Assembly (NCBI GenBank): GCA_029964075.1
Contig: CM057146.1
Coordinates: 12,543,501-12,607,500, forward strand
Origin: Patiria pectinifera
Taxonomy: Eukaryota > Echinodermata > Asteroidea > Valvatida > Asterinidae
Length of the DNA stretch: 64,000 nt
Direction of reading: 5' to 3'
Under the pieces are notes generated by a model that did not search any database, was not told the origin of the DNA, and worked only from the letters and a program-made list of their open reading frames with translations. Made by a program: the position numbers and the translations under genes. Shown here piece by piece: positions 30,330 through 41,199 of the stretch; position 1 is the first letter of the stretch, and each line of letters begins with the position of its first letter.

Positions 30330-32040
30330 CTAAAAATACAAGGTTCACCCCTTACAATTTGAGATTTTTCATATTAATCTGATATTGCCCAGTTATGCTA
30401 AAAATGCCAAGTTAACCCCTTACAATCTGCAATTTTTAAGAAACATCTGATTTTTCCCAATTTCGCTTAAAGAAAGCAAGGTTAACTCCTTTCAATCTGC
30501 AATTTTCCAGAAACATCTGATTTTGCCCTAATTTGGCAAGGTTAACCCCTTACAATTTTTTATTTTTTATACAAATCTGATTTTGCCAAATTTTGCTAAA
30601 ACTGGAAAATTAACCCCTTACAATCTGAAGTTTTCCATAAACACCTGATTTTGCCCTATTTTGCTAAAAATGCAAGGTTAAGGCAAAAAAAGTCTCCGGT
30701 TTCTGGTATGCGCGCGCGTCGCCTTAGCCATGCGCGTCGGCAAAATGAAAAAGTGTTTTTTCAATGAAAGATGATGTCTCAAAACCGCCAAACTCACTGG
30801 TTTGATTGGAATCCTGCTACTGCACAATTTTAAAGTGTTTTTAGATGGGGTTATGATCGATAATAAGCTTCATGTGGCCTCACTGGACTCCCATATATTT
30901 GCACTAAGTTTAGTCGGGCACCATTTGCAGTCATCAGCCGACATTTGAAGCAAAAAAGTCAGGTAAAAAAAAAAAAAAGCCGCGTCGCCGCACCACTTTT
31001 TGGACAAGCTCCATACCAGAAACCGGAGACTTATTTGTTTTGGCCTAACCACTGACAATTTGAAATTTTTCATAAACATTTAAATTTACCCAATTTTACT
31101 AAAAAAGCAAGGTTAACACCTTACAATTTGAAATTTTCCATAAATATCTGATTTTGCCCTGTTTTGCTTTAAAAAAAATGCAATCTGAACCTCTTACAAT
31201 TTAAAATTTTTCCCAAAAACATCTAATTTTTACCAAATTTCACTAAAAAAAAGGTAAGGTTAATTCCTTACATCGGATTTTTTTTCAGAATCTGATTTTG
31301 CCCAGTTTTGCTTAAAATGCAAGGTTAACCCCTTTCAATCTGCAATTTTCAAGAAACATCTGATTTTGCCCTAATTTTGCCCTAAGTGAACCCTTTACAA
31401 TCAGACATTTTGCATGAACACCTGGTTTTGCCGTATTATATTTTGCTAAAAAATGCAAGGTTAACCCCTAACAATTTGAAATTTTCAGATGTAAGGGGGT
31501 TAACCCCTTTCAATCTGCAATTTTCCAGAAACATCTGATTTTGCCCTAATTTGGCAAGGCTACAATTTTTGATTTTTCATACATATCTGATTTTGCCCGA
31601 TTTTGCTAAAAATGCAAAGTAAACCCCTTACCATCTGAAATGTTTCCATAAACACCTGATTTTGCGCTATTTTGCTAAAAAATGCAAGGTTAACCAATGA
31701 CAATTTGAAATTTTTCATAAACATTTAAATTTTCCCAATTTTACTAAAATAGAAAGGTTAACCCCTTACAATTTGAAATTTTTCATACACATTTTATTTT
31801 GCCAAATGTTACTACAAAAGCAAGGTTAACCCCTTACAATCTGAAATTTTCCAGAAAGATCTGATTTCGCCCAATTTCGCAAAAAAATGCAATGTTCACC
31901 CCTTACAATTTGAAATGTTTCATAAACATCTAAATTTTACTAAAAATGCAAGGTTAACCCCTTACAAGCTGCAATTTTCCAGAAACATCTGATTTTTCCC
32001 AATTTTGCTAAAATGTAAGGTTAACCCCTTGCAAACTGTT
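30330..32040 (-). repeat. 68-bp satellite block 2, right arm
   Basis: The same satellite as the left arm in inverse orientation (CAGAAACATCTGATTTTGCCC, GCTAAAAATGCAAGGTTAACC). About 20 units, interrupted by a MITE at 30681-31045. Confidence 0.85.
30679..31047. mobile_element. TA-flanked MITE, divergent copy 2
   Basis: The element is 30681-31045, with TA at 30679-30680 and 31046-31047, inserted in the satellite word GGTTAACC. The ends AGGCAAAAAAAGTCTCCGG and CCGGAGACTTATTTG...GGCC are related to copies 1 and 3, but the interior differs. Its position does not mirror copy 1, so it is an independent insertion. Confidence 0.8.
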
Positions 32041-32939
32041 ATATCAATACATGAAGTGTCCCATTTGGTTTTTTTTTTTAAACAAATTATTTTTTCCAGT
32101 TTTTAGGGTAAAGGAATTTTCTCTTTTTCCTTTCTCTCTTTTGTTGTTGCTATATTTTGCGAATTAACTCATTCGTATGGAATGCTCATAGTATGGAATG
32201 CTCATATTTCACACATAGGGGCCTAAATTATATATTTTTTTGAATTTAATAGAGACGCATTGATCGTGCTATCATATACCATTCTATTACTATTGCGAAT
32301 TACTGTATTGTTTGGAATGCTCATAATTAAAGACACGTAATTTGAAAGATGTATAAATATATTTATATTACAATGTTCATCTTTATTCTTTCCCGGTATA
32401 ATTTATGGCGTTTCTTAAGTCAATTGGCAATCGCGTCATTATATAATGATAGTCAAATTGATCAAACGAAACTCCGTTTTGATTATAGTCAATTATGAAA
32501 TATTCATTGATTATGACATATACCTTTGTTTCAACTTAAATACTACCCATAGACCTGCCGAGCAACTGTAGATATCAAACTAAACCAAAGTATAAAAGAT
32601 AGAGGGTAAAAAAAATCAAAAAGTTATGTGCTAGTCAAGAATGCCCCAGCCGATCCCTTAGTTCTCTTCCGGTCTCTCCGTCCCCCCGACCAATACACTT
32701 CCTCTTCCCTATCCATCCATATAACCCGGCCAGGCACCATGTAAAAGCAAAGAGCTAAGGAAGGGGGGGGCAGCCCCTGCCCCCTGATCCTCCGATCCTG
32801 GACCACTGAACCTGTACCTGGCGCCAGGCGCCAACCTGGAACTCGCGGACAGTACCAGCAGCAGTGCTAAGCTAAGGTACTGTTGTACTGTTGGAGTTAA
32901 ATAAAACTTAAATCTCTTATATAGAATAATTGATACGTA

Positions 32940-33012
32940 AAAACAAAAAGAAAAAAGACACCAGCGGGCCAGAACCCCGGACCCCGGACACCGTGGACGA
33001 CGAATCGTAAAC
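32940..33012 (-). repeat. tRNA-derived segment, right arm, A box lost
   Basis: Counterpart of 26300-26395. Relative to the left arm it lacks about 36 nt including TGGCCGAGTGG; the junction falls in TTTACGATTCG, where TTTA and TTA give microhomology. The B box is also altered (GGGTTCTGGCCC). Confidence 0.7.
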
Positions 33013-33439
33013 TGAGAAAAGTTGTCTTTAGGCCTATAGGTGAGCAAACGCGCCAGGAAGATTACTGGGTCCATTTGCTTTACCTTAATGGGTAAAAACA
33101 AGTCGATATAATGAGCCCAGTGTGTTTGGTTTGTTAGGAAGCTGCATAACACAGCCTAATGTGCAAAACAGTCGTGTGCTAGGCGGATCATTACGCAACA
33201 ATGAACGCCGCAATTGTGTATTTTCAAAAGGCAGACGCGTAGATTTCTACTCTTTGTATCTGGGCACATATAGATTCTCACCTCCCTCTTCAGCTATTTC
33301 GACTTTCTTAAAAAGAAAAATAGAGACTGTCAGCGAATCTCCGGGACTTGAAATAAGGATCGTCCCCTCGATAGACCTCAGACTCAGTAAAGTTCAACAT
33401 TGGGCTCTTTTTCAACAGCTGTTTTTGTGGAAACTTTAC

Positions 33440-34180
33440 ATCTGGATTTTTTAAAAGCATCTGATTTTGCCCAATTTTAGTAAAATATGCTCCAAATTTT
33501 GCTAAAAAAGCAAGGTTAACCCTTTACCATTTTTGTTTTTACATACAAATCTGATTTTGCCAAACTTTACTAAATATACAAGGTACACCTCTTACAATTT
33601 AAAATTTTTGATAAACATTTCTTTTTGCCCAATTTTGCTAGAAATACAGGCTTAAGCCCTAACAATCTGCAATTTTCCAGAATCATCTGATTGTGTCCTA
33701 TTTTGCTTTAAAAAAAATGCAAGGTTAACCCCTTACAATTTGAATTTTTTTGATGAACATCTAATTTTTCCCAATCGTATTTAAAAAGCAAGATTAACCC
33801 CTTACAATCTGCAATTTTCCAGAAACATCAGATTTTTTACCCAATTTCGCTTAAAAAATACAAGGTTAACCCCTTATAATTTGAATTTTTTTCATAAACA
33901 TCTAACTTTGCCAAATTTCAATAAAAAAGCAAGTATAATCCCTTACATCTGAAATTTTTCGGAAACATCTGATTTTGCCCAATTTCGCTAAAATATGCAA
34001 TGTTCACCCCTTACAATTTGAAATGTTTCATAAACATCTAACCCCATACAATCTGCAATTTTCCAGAAACATCTGATTTTTCCCGATTTTGCAAAAAAAA
34101 TGCAAGGTTTTTTAACCCCTTACAATTTGATTTTTTTTCATAAACATCTAATTTTGCCCAATTTTACATCAGCTTATGCT
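33440..34180 (-). repeat. 68-bp satellite block 1, right arm
   Basis: Inverse copy of 25180-25890, about ten units, starting with the shared TTTACATCTGGATTTTTT and ATGCTCCAAATTTTGC segments. Confidence 0.85.
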
Positions 34181-34342
34181 AACACATTATCAGGTAACTG
34201 GATTATTAAACGGGACAGGTGCACATCGGCCTTGGAGCTCAGACCATGTGTCATGCACTCCTCAATGCATAGATGATGCACATAACACTATGGGTAGTAC
34301 AGGCACAGCTTGGGGTACTGCCCAAACAATGCATGATGAACG

Positions 34343-34874
34343 CATTGCGTACAACCTCGTCCCCAGTGCTTACTTTATTTCCAACCGTGTTCCCAATAGT
34401 AAACCCTGGATAGGAAACTTTCTTCCTGTATCCTGATTGGATACCGCAATTGGCTAGTAATGGATTTTTATCGTGTACTTGGTGCTATATATTCACAACG
34501 TGCAGTACGTGTTTTCGCGATCATTCGTCCACGCCTTCTCGAAAATACTAATTTCCTTTCCAATTTGCTCATATTAATATGAAATATGATACTGCATGTT
34601 GTCTCGATAAGATCGTAACAGTTTGATTTCAAAAATCGTGTTTTCGTAACTCACGCCGTGCTCGCGCTGCTACGAATTGACTCTGTTTTTACCCCAGACA
34701 CCGCATACAAAAACAAACGCTAATGTGTAACGCATATCCAGGCACCAGACTGTTCCTCATTTGCATACGTGTGGAAAAATCTTGCACATGCAAATGATCC
34801 AATACCAGGGTGAGAGAGCAGGTAGTGGTGGGCGCGTACTGCTCGACACCCTGGGGACGAGGTTGCATTGCGTA
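34343..34874. mobile_element. 514-bp MITE, CAACCTCGTCCCC family, with 9-bp target duplication
   Basis: The element is 34352-34865, with ends CAACCTCGTCCCCAG / CTGGGGACGAGGTTG, flanked by CATTGCGTA at 34343-34351 and 34866-34874. The left arm has the uninterrupted site (TACGCAATG, about 24974-24983). A related, older copy is at 12905-13410. A 9-bp duplication fits MULE-like elements; no transposase is present. Confidence 0.93.
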
Positions 34875-35019
34875 TGCTTTAAGAATTACCCACAATTCCG
34901 GTTTTTACCGTTTAGGTCTGGCTCTAATCACTTTACGCGATCCCCTGACGTCTCATACACTGACTTTAGGCAAAATAGTCAGACTTTCGCGGTCAAGTAA
35001 CCAGACTTTGACTCTTAAC

Positions 35020-35440
35020 GAAACATCGAATGAAAAGGGAAACATCAAATGCATATTAATTGCAAAAGATCGAATGCAAACATATTGATGAAACATCGAA
35101 TACAAATAGCTCGAAATGTCAAACATATATGTGTAAAACATTGCTCACATATTTGAGAATATCGCAAATATATTGTAAAACAACACACAAAATTGCACAT
35201 ATGTATCGTCAAAACATCGCATATTGATATAAATTGAAAATCGCATATAAATGTAAAACATCGCACACATATATTGAACATCGCACATATATTGTAAAAC
35301 ATCGCACAAATATATTAAACATCGCGCAAATAATGAAAAACATGGCACACTTATATTGAACATCGCACATAAATGTAAAAGATAACAAACACATATTGAA
35401 CATCCAACATATATATTGCAAAATATTGAATATTGCAACG
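35020..35440 (-). repeat. GTGCGATGTT minisatellite, right arm
   Basis: Inverse of 24406-24840 (AACATCGCACATAT units), with slightly fewer units. Homology ends at the GTCAAACG / ACTATGG boundary near 35455. Confidence 0.85.
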
Positions 35441-35730
35441 TTTGACACGCCATAGTTGACGGATGTGTTTGTGCATGGGGCGTACCTACGTACGTCACTA
35501 CGTGCAGACAAAGCACACATGCAAGGGTCGTTGAGGCTATTCCGGCAATACAACTAGTTGGCGCGGCGCGCGGTGTAGCGGGAACAAGCTCGTTTGGGGC
35601 ACAAGCTGACAGCCTTGGTCAAGGCTAGGTACGTGTACTTTCCCGGCTCAGTTGCTTTACTATGTAACATTTACAGTTCACGTGGGCTACAATAAATGCA
35701 CTCAAATCAAATCCTAGATATCCTAGCACA

Positions 35731-36017
35731 GATATTTACATGGGCGTCGCCAGGATTTTTTCTAGAGGGAGGCAAAAAAAATTTTTCCCCAAAAAATGCT
35801 TGTATTTCTCAACACATTCTCGATTTATCAGTTTTAGAGGGGGGGCAGGGACATTTTGCCCCCCCCCCCTCAACTCATTTAATTTACACCACTTTGTCTT
35901 CGCGCCTCTTTTTCTTTTTTTTTCTTTTCTTTTTTTTCTTCCTTTTTTTTGGTGCTTTTCCAGGGGGGGCAAGTGCCCCCCTTGCCCCCCCCCCCTCGCG
36001 ACGCCCATGGATATTTA
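35731..36017. mobile_element. hAT-type MITE, 271 bp
   Basis: The element is 35739-36009, with ends CATGGGCGTCGC / GCGACGCCCATG, flanked by GATATTTA at 35731-35738 and 36010-36017. The interior has long C- and T-runs. A similar CATGGGCGTC word occurs inside the 22 kb hAT element. Confidence 0.9.
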
Positions 36018-36019
36018 GT

Positions 36020-36420
36020 TTTCAAAACGAGCAGAATTTCAAAAATCACATATGGTACATGAATCGGTCGTCGGGTAAAGAGGACCAAACCTAAATGGAA
36101 TCCAGACTTCCTCAAAAGAAAAGGAAACGCAAGATTTTCCGGGTATCTGACTAAGGACAGTGAATTTTCCCAGACACAAACGAAAGGCGTTGGTTGTCTG
36201 CTTCTGAATCTGTGGTGAGAAGATTTCGTTTAATTTCTCTGTATTTTCTGTTGGCAAAGTAAGTTGATAGTCAAGAAGTTATCTTGTGTGGATGATCAGT
36301 ATTAGTTCGTACCCACCGCCCAAACAGTATGACTATGAGCAAATGGGGTCTATTCTTATTTTAGTCCTCGGTCATACAAACTAGTCCGACCATCAGGCAT
36401 CACTGCACTCAGAACTTATT
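36020..36420. other. No recognised gene
   Basis: A minus-strand open frame at 36257-36039 has even composition and no low-complexity sequence, but no recognised domain and no convincing splice borders. Left unassigned. Confidence 0.4.
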
Positions 36421-36426
36421 CCTGCA

Positions 36427-36930
36427 CCATGTCCATGGTCCGACTAGCCCCAAAATGTGGCCTATTTACTGGACTGCCTCGTAAACATAGGCCACACACC
36501 GACCATGTACAAAAACGTGTCGACGGAGCCAAATTTTGATTTTCACATTTGGGCTTACTTTGTAGGTTTTTTTTGCTTTAGAAGCATTCTCACCCTCTAT
36601 ATAGGCTAATCAGAAAGTGCTGCCTTTTTCAGATGTCCATTTTTCGTGAAATTTCCAGATTCATTTTTACACGTTTTCGTATCAAAATTTCAACATGAAA
36701 TTTCACAAAAATTAGACATCTGAAAAAGGCAGCACTTTCTGATTAGCCTATATAGAGGGTGAGAATGCTTCTAAAGCAAAAAAAACCTACAAAGTAAGCC
36801 TAAATGTGAAAATCAAAATTTGGCTCCGTCGACACGTTTTTGTACATGGTCGGTGTGTGGCCTATGTTTACGGAGGCAGTCCAGTAAATAGGCCACATTT
36901 ATGGGGCTATGGTCCGACATGTCCGATATG
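36427..36930. mobile_element. Near-perfect hairpin (foldback MITE), arms over 200 bp
   Basis: From CCGACTAGCCCCA to about 36660, the sequence recurs reverse-complemented from about 36705 to TGGGGCTATGGTCCGA. Over a stretch of about 160 nt I find roughly four differences between the arms. The loop is about 45 nt. No coding content. Confidence 0.88.
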
Positions 36931-37007
36931 GGGCGCCGTTTGTCAAATAGGCCTACATGTATATTTACTAGTATAGGTATAGCCTATAGCCAATTTTTGG
37001 AAAAAAA

Positions 37008-38020
37008 TATTGCAACCTGACGCCACTTCAGCGGTTGTGTACAAAGTCTATGGACTGATGGAGAGTCAAGAAAATTTCTAAGTATTTCCTAACAAAATTG
37101 GAACGCAGTGGCTATCATTACGGCAGCCGTAACGCATTTCCCATTTTCTATCGTTACGGTAGACTGCAACTTTTATAAAAACATGAGAAGAAAATATAAA
37201 ATTAGAAGGAAAAAAGTGAATTCGAACGTTATGAAATTCGGACTTCATTTTCCTTTTAACAAAAATCCTCCAAAGCCTCAGCCTCAGGTTAGAAAAGGAA
37301 AAAAAATCGAGTGCAAAACTGAGATGCGAACCCCAACCTCGCGATGCAAAATCCTACCCTCTTTCGACTGAGCTGTCGCACTGCTCGCTAAAACGTGGGG
37401 AAACAAATAATTATATACCTGCGTGCGTATCAATAAAGTATTGTAGAGGGCGCTAAACAACGGCTGCCGTAACGATAGCCACTTCAAAATTGGAAATGTT
37501 TCTCAGTCCCAGATTCATGTCCCATTCGAGGCACCTCGTGATTGGCCCGTCTGGCGTCTGACGCCGCCCTCGATTTACACTGGGCCTATAGACAGTGTCT
37601 GTGGTCAGTTCCCAGACCAAAAGACTCTGACTTTTCTGGCGTCACACCAACAACACTTCGTAAAACGTTAAAACTGAAACTACTAAGTACTACTAGCTTC
37701 GGTACGCGATTTGGAAATGGGGCTGTTTTCATTATTTTTTGCACCATCATGATCGATTCAACCCTAAGTTTAAGCGGCCTGAACGTTAGAATGTCAAGAA
37801 GAACTGGGCATAGTCTTGGGGTAAAACATACAGCGGCCGCTCCAAAAATCAACTCCAGATTTTTCGGTCGTTGACTCAATGCGTATTGGGGATATAGTAT
37901 ACTGTATGTTCGCGTTGATACGCCTATCTATGGGGCTCCGCTATGCGGAGCACCATAGTTCTAGGGCTATGACTTTCATTGAGATGATATATGAAGAAAA
38001 AAGTGGCGTCAGGTTGCAAC
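37008..38020. mobile_element. MITE with GTTGCAACCTGACGCCAC ends, interrupted by two insertions
   Basis: The ends TTGCAACCTGACGCCACTTC and GTGGCGTCAGGTTGCAA match the intact 186-bp copy at 62496-62681. Against that copy this one carries a 382-bp insertion at 37104-37485 and a second of about 450 bp at 37521-37970. The second contains a hairpin CTATGGGGCTCCGC / GCGGAGCACCATAG at 37929-37960. Confidence 0.8.
37094..37495. mobile_element. Nested MITE, AGTGGCTATCRTTACGGC ends
   Basis: The element is 37104-37485, with terminal inverted AGTGGCTATC(A/G)TTACGGCAGCCG. AAAATTGGAA repeats at 37094-37103 and 37486-37495 are a 9-10 bp target duplication. Its minus strand holds a decayed tRNA-like segment (GACAGCTCAGTCG, GGGGTTCGCATCTC) at about 37310-37390. 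The 62700-62846 region ends with a related terminus. Confidence 0.85.
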
Positions 38021-38024
38021 ATTT

Positions 38025-39120
38025 TTTCCCCAATTTTAAGCATGTTTTTACCTAGCCTGAGTAACTCCAGCTCTATCGCATTAGAGCTGGATTCACAACT
38101 ATGTTACAAGAACCGGGTCGTAAGAATCCCGAAATCCCGGACTGTGTATCCCCTGCGCATTACAAAAACGGTCCATTTTCCCTACATTATCCCGACCCAG
38201 ATTCTATAATTCATACCTCATACGATGCAGCAGACATTCGTGAAGCTAATAATCGACTTCAAACAGAACAACAAAGACTAAAATATGAAATTTTTCGATG
38301 ATTTTGGTGGCAATTCTCCAGAAACCACATGAAAACGTTGTGCAACACTATTTTGCCGTTGTAAAAGGGGGGGGGGGGTGGAATTTGATATGTTTGGGGG
38401 TGCCCATATTGGTGCACTCAATCATGTCAGTACATGTCAGTAAATGTCACATCATGTTGCAAGGTGGTATGAATTTACGTACGATTATTCGTTACTCTAT
38501 TTTTTATCCAACACTGGGACTGCGTGTTTAAAATTGAAACAAATAAAAGCTTGCTTTTGCTACTCGGAACACGATAATTAATTTTTTTAGGGGGGGTGGG
38601 GGGTGGTCATGATAAGTGACCTTTTTAAAACTTTTTTTTTCATTTTCAAAATCCACATTTTTTTTAATGGCAATTCCGCAATCCAAGTTTTTTTGTTAAA
38701 AACATTTTCTGATTATTTAGGCCCCTATTTACATCCAGATCGTATGCAGATACTGCATTCTAGCCACTTCTGCTTTTGCCATATTTGGCCCACATTTAAC
38801 ATTTTCTTTTGCAATGATTGATTTTGGGGTTTTTTTTACAATCAAATCAAATCTTTCAATTTGATTTGAATGATGCATTTCAAGTATTGACAATTTTAAA
38901 AAGTGAATGACAACTGACAAATTAGAAAAATTTGACATTTTGAAATTTTAAAACTTTTGAAAGTTAAACGAAGGGCCCATATTACCAAAATGTTAATGCA
39001 AGTGACACATGTACATGTACAGTGAAACGTCGCTATTACCAACACCGCTATAACGAATATTCCGCTATTACAAACATCCCCGTTGGCTCCCAAACTTGTA
39101 AATTCTTTTAAAATACACAA
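38025..39120. other. Gene-free stretch
   Basis: A short hairpin (CCAGCTCTATCGCATTAGAGCTGG) lies at about 38067-38092, with G-runs at 38370 and 38590. No coding or RNA gene was recognised. Confidence 0.5.
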
Positions 39121-39126
39121 TCACTA

Positions 39127-39492
39127 TAAGGCCAAAAAAAAATATACTCGGTCTCTGGTCAGCGCGCGCGTCAGTTTTAATCCTGCGCATCAACCTTTTT
39201 TTTCCTTCAAATTAACACAGAAGCTACAACAGCCCCCCACCTTCCTCAAATTTTCAAATTTTTTGGACAAAGAAATTGGGAAATTGAAATTGCACCAAGG
39301 CAAATGATAAAGGGCAAATGGAGGACACCAATGTATAATGAGGACACAAAAAAGCAAAATAGTACCCACCTTGTCTGTACAATTGAAGCTTGGAAAAAAA
39401 AAAAGCCACCCCCCCCCAAAAAAAACGCGTCGCCGCACCAATTCTGGAACTTCGGTCTGACCAGAGACAGATTATTATTTTTTTTGGGCCTA
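39127..39492. mobile_element. TA-flanked MITE with GGCCAAAAAA ends, copy 3
   Basis: The element is 39129-39490, flanked by TA. The ends GGCCAAAAAAAAATATACTC and GGTCTCTGGTCAG are inverted at the right end. The interior matches copy 1 (28211-28583) in opposite orientation. Confidence 0.85.
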
Positions 39493-39629
39493 ACAAACGA
39501 CCATTGTAATGAACATTTTTGTCTCGCCTGGACTTTGTGCAATCACAATGTCTGTATGTAATATGTGTATTATTATGTACCGGTAGTACGTGGTATTTTG
39601 GTTCAAGTTTCAAGGAATTGGTCTCATTT

Positions 39630-39880
39630 TAAAAGAAGTCCAATTGGATTCAAACTTGAATCATAGATGCAACATTAGAACCATATGTTAATGATGTCAA
39701 AGGTCACATACCAAGGTCAAGGGTCATCTGAGGTCAAGTTGTAAAATAGGCTGTAAAAAAGTGAAGTCCAATTGGATCCAAACTTGGGTAATAGATGCAA
39801 CATGGCAACCTTCATGTGATAATTATGTCAAAGGTCACATGCCAAGGTCAAAGGTCTCTCTTTGAAGGGAAAATACAACA
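39630..39880. repeat. Two-copy tandem repeat rich in AGGTCA
   Basis: Two units of about 126 bp (GTCCAATTGGATxCAAACTTG, ATAGATGCAACAT, GTCAAAGGTCACATxCCAAGG) with several AGGTCA words, the nuclear-receptor half-site sequence. 51239-51545 is a similar but different array. Confidence 0.75.
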
Positions 39881-40059
39881 TTTGCAAACATCAAAAAATA
39901 AAACTACCAAATCATTTTGAAATACCTTGCTGGACTGTTAGTGAATGACAGTGTAAAGCATACTGTAAAATCATGGCACCTGGTATATTGTCATTTTCAA
40001 GAAAAATGGTATTTTTGTATCAATTTCCAATGCTGATCGGCCGATCAGCGTTGGAACGA

Positions 40060-40315
40060 CGATGGCTTTGTTATAATACTGGCCCCAGTTGACCATCGCA
40101 CTTGTAGCTGCAATTCAAAACAATTCAAAACATGATTCAGTAACTTTTGATGTGAAATTGAGATCCTAGAATGCTGCTTTTCTCGGAATGTACAGCTGAA
40201 GCTTAGCTGAAACTTCATCAGGTTAGTTGCTCAGTATCCTTCATTAGAACACTTTTGTTGCTTCAAACGAACAAAATGCACTAATTACAAATGATGGACT
40301 ATAGCTTTAAAGATA
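40060..40315 (+). repeat. Dispersed repeat family 2, copy 1
   Basis: AATTCAAAACATGATTCAGT, GAAACTTCATCAGGTTAGTT, TTGTTGCTTCAAACGAACAA and AATGATGGACTATAGC in order. Other copies: 43620-43835 (inverse), 49300-49560 (direct, diverged) and 18998-19070 (fragment). Confidence 0.8.
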
Positions 40316-40894
40316 ACTGCGAAAGCAGGCGAGAGTCACACGGTTCAAGAACCGCCTTGTTTATGGACCCCATGATGTTCGTTATAACAGCGTTCACATA
40401 CACAATATTGCCATCTGGACAGATTTTAATAGACTGTAGCCTATAAATGCAAAAATGTTAATTTCGTTTCAAACTACGTGTATGTCATAATTCCATTCAA
40501 TTGAAAAAATGACACTTCACTTTCTCAATTCTCAACATGCTTTCAACTTGGAAGATGTGATGATATACATGTACATGTAAGCACAAGGTTGAAAAGTTCA
40601 TGGCCCCACTTCTTCTTTAGAATAGAAATAGCAATCTGTGATCTAAATATTTAGATGTTATAGTCATCTGATTAAACACTGACTCCACAAACATAGACGA
40701 AGGAATTTGTCATTAATAGTGCAAAGAAATACTAACCAGTGTACATTTCTTTTTGCACCACTCTGTATTTAACAGCCTTTTTTTTTTTATCTGATCCATG
40801 AAATACACAAGATCATGACTCACACAGTCTTCTCCTTGGTTTTGTTTGATCCTCAATGAACTGTCCTCATCTTTTTAAGATCGCTTAGTGATGA

Positions 40895-41160
40895 CTCACA
40901 TAAACAATGTAATGGAGTACAATGTAATGGATATCAACAGACCATCTTCGTACGAAAAATTACAATTTTGTGTATTCAATGCCATCAGGTACATTGTACC
41001 TGTGCGCACAGTGTGTGTGCAAAATGTTCTAAACACGCGTGCATGTTGCTCGAAATTTCTTTGAAATACGGCACAGCTGATGTGCGTCACGAAAATGTGA
41101 CTCCTAAAATGCCAATGCACGTGACAATCTGTAGGCAGTGACATTATTTGAGAAATACCT
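40895..41160. repeat. Dispersed repeat family 3, copy 1
   Basis: Shares CATCAGGT, CTGTGCGTCACGAAAAT-like blocks, AAAATGCCxATGCACGTG and GAGAxAxACCTAT with 55690-55912, in the same orientation. Confidence 0.7.
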
Positions 41161-41199
41161 ATACAAAGTTCATGTAAGCTCAGCTTTGCAATTGCCCCC

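Larger units (their letters stand above)
24343..35460. repeat. Giant inverted repeat (palindrome), about 11.1 kb
   Basis: Blocks on the left recur reverse-complemented on the right in mirror order: GTGCGATGTT minisatellite (24406-24840 vs 35020-35440), unique (24850-25160 vs 34190-34990), 68-bp satellite (25180-25890 vs 33440-34180), core with tRNA-like segment (25890-27290 vs 32040-33440), satellite (27290-30315 vs 30330-32040). Orientation switches near 30330. The unique cores look highly similar; satellites differ in copy number. The ends carry ACTATGG-containing inverted termini. No coding transposase was recognised and no target duplication is evident. It could be a giant foldback transposon or an inverted segmental duplication. 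Confidence 0.9.

Noticed and set aside
24343-35460. CRISPR array or phage-type repeat
   Set aside because: The repeats are eukaryotic satellite with variable units, no spacer logic, in a genome with spliced genes.
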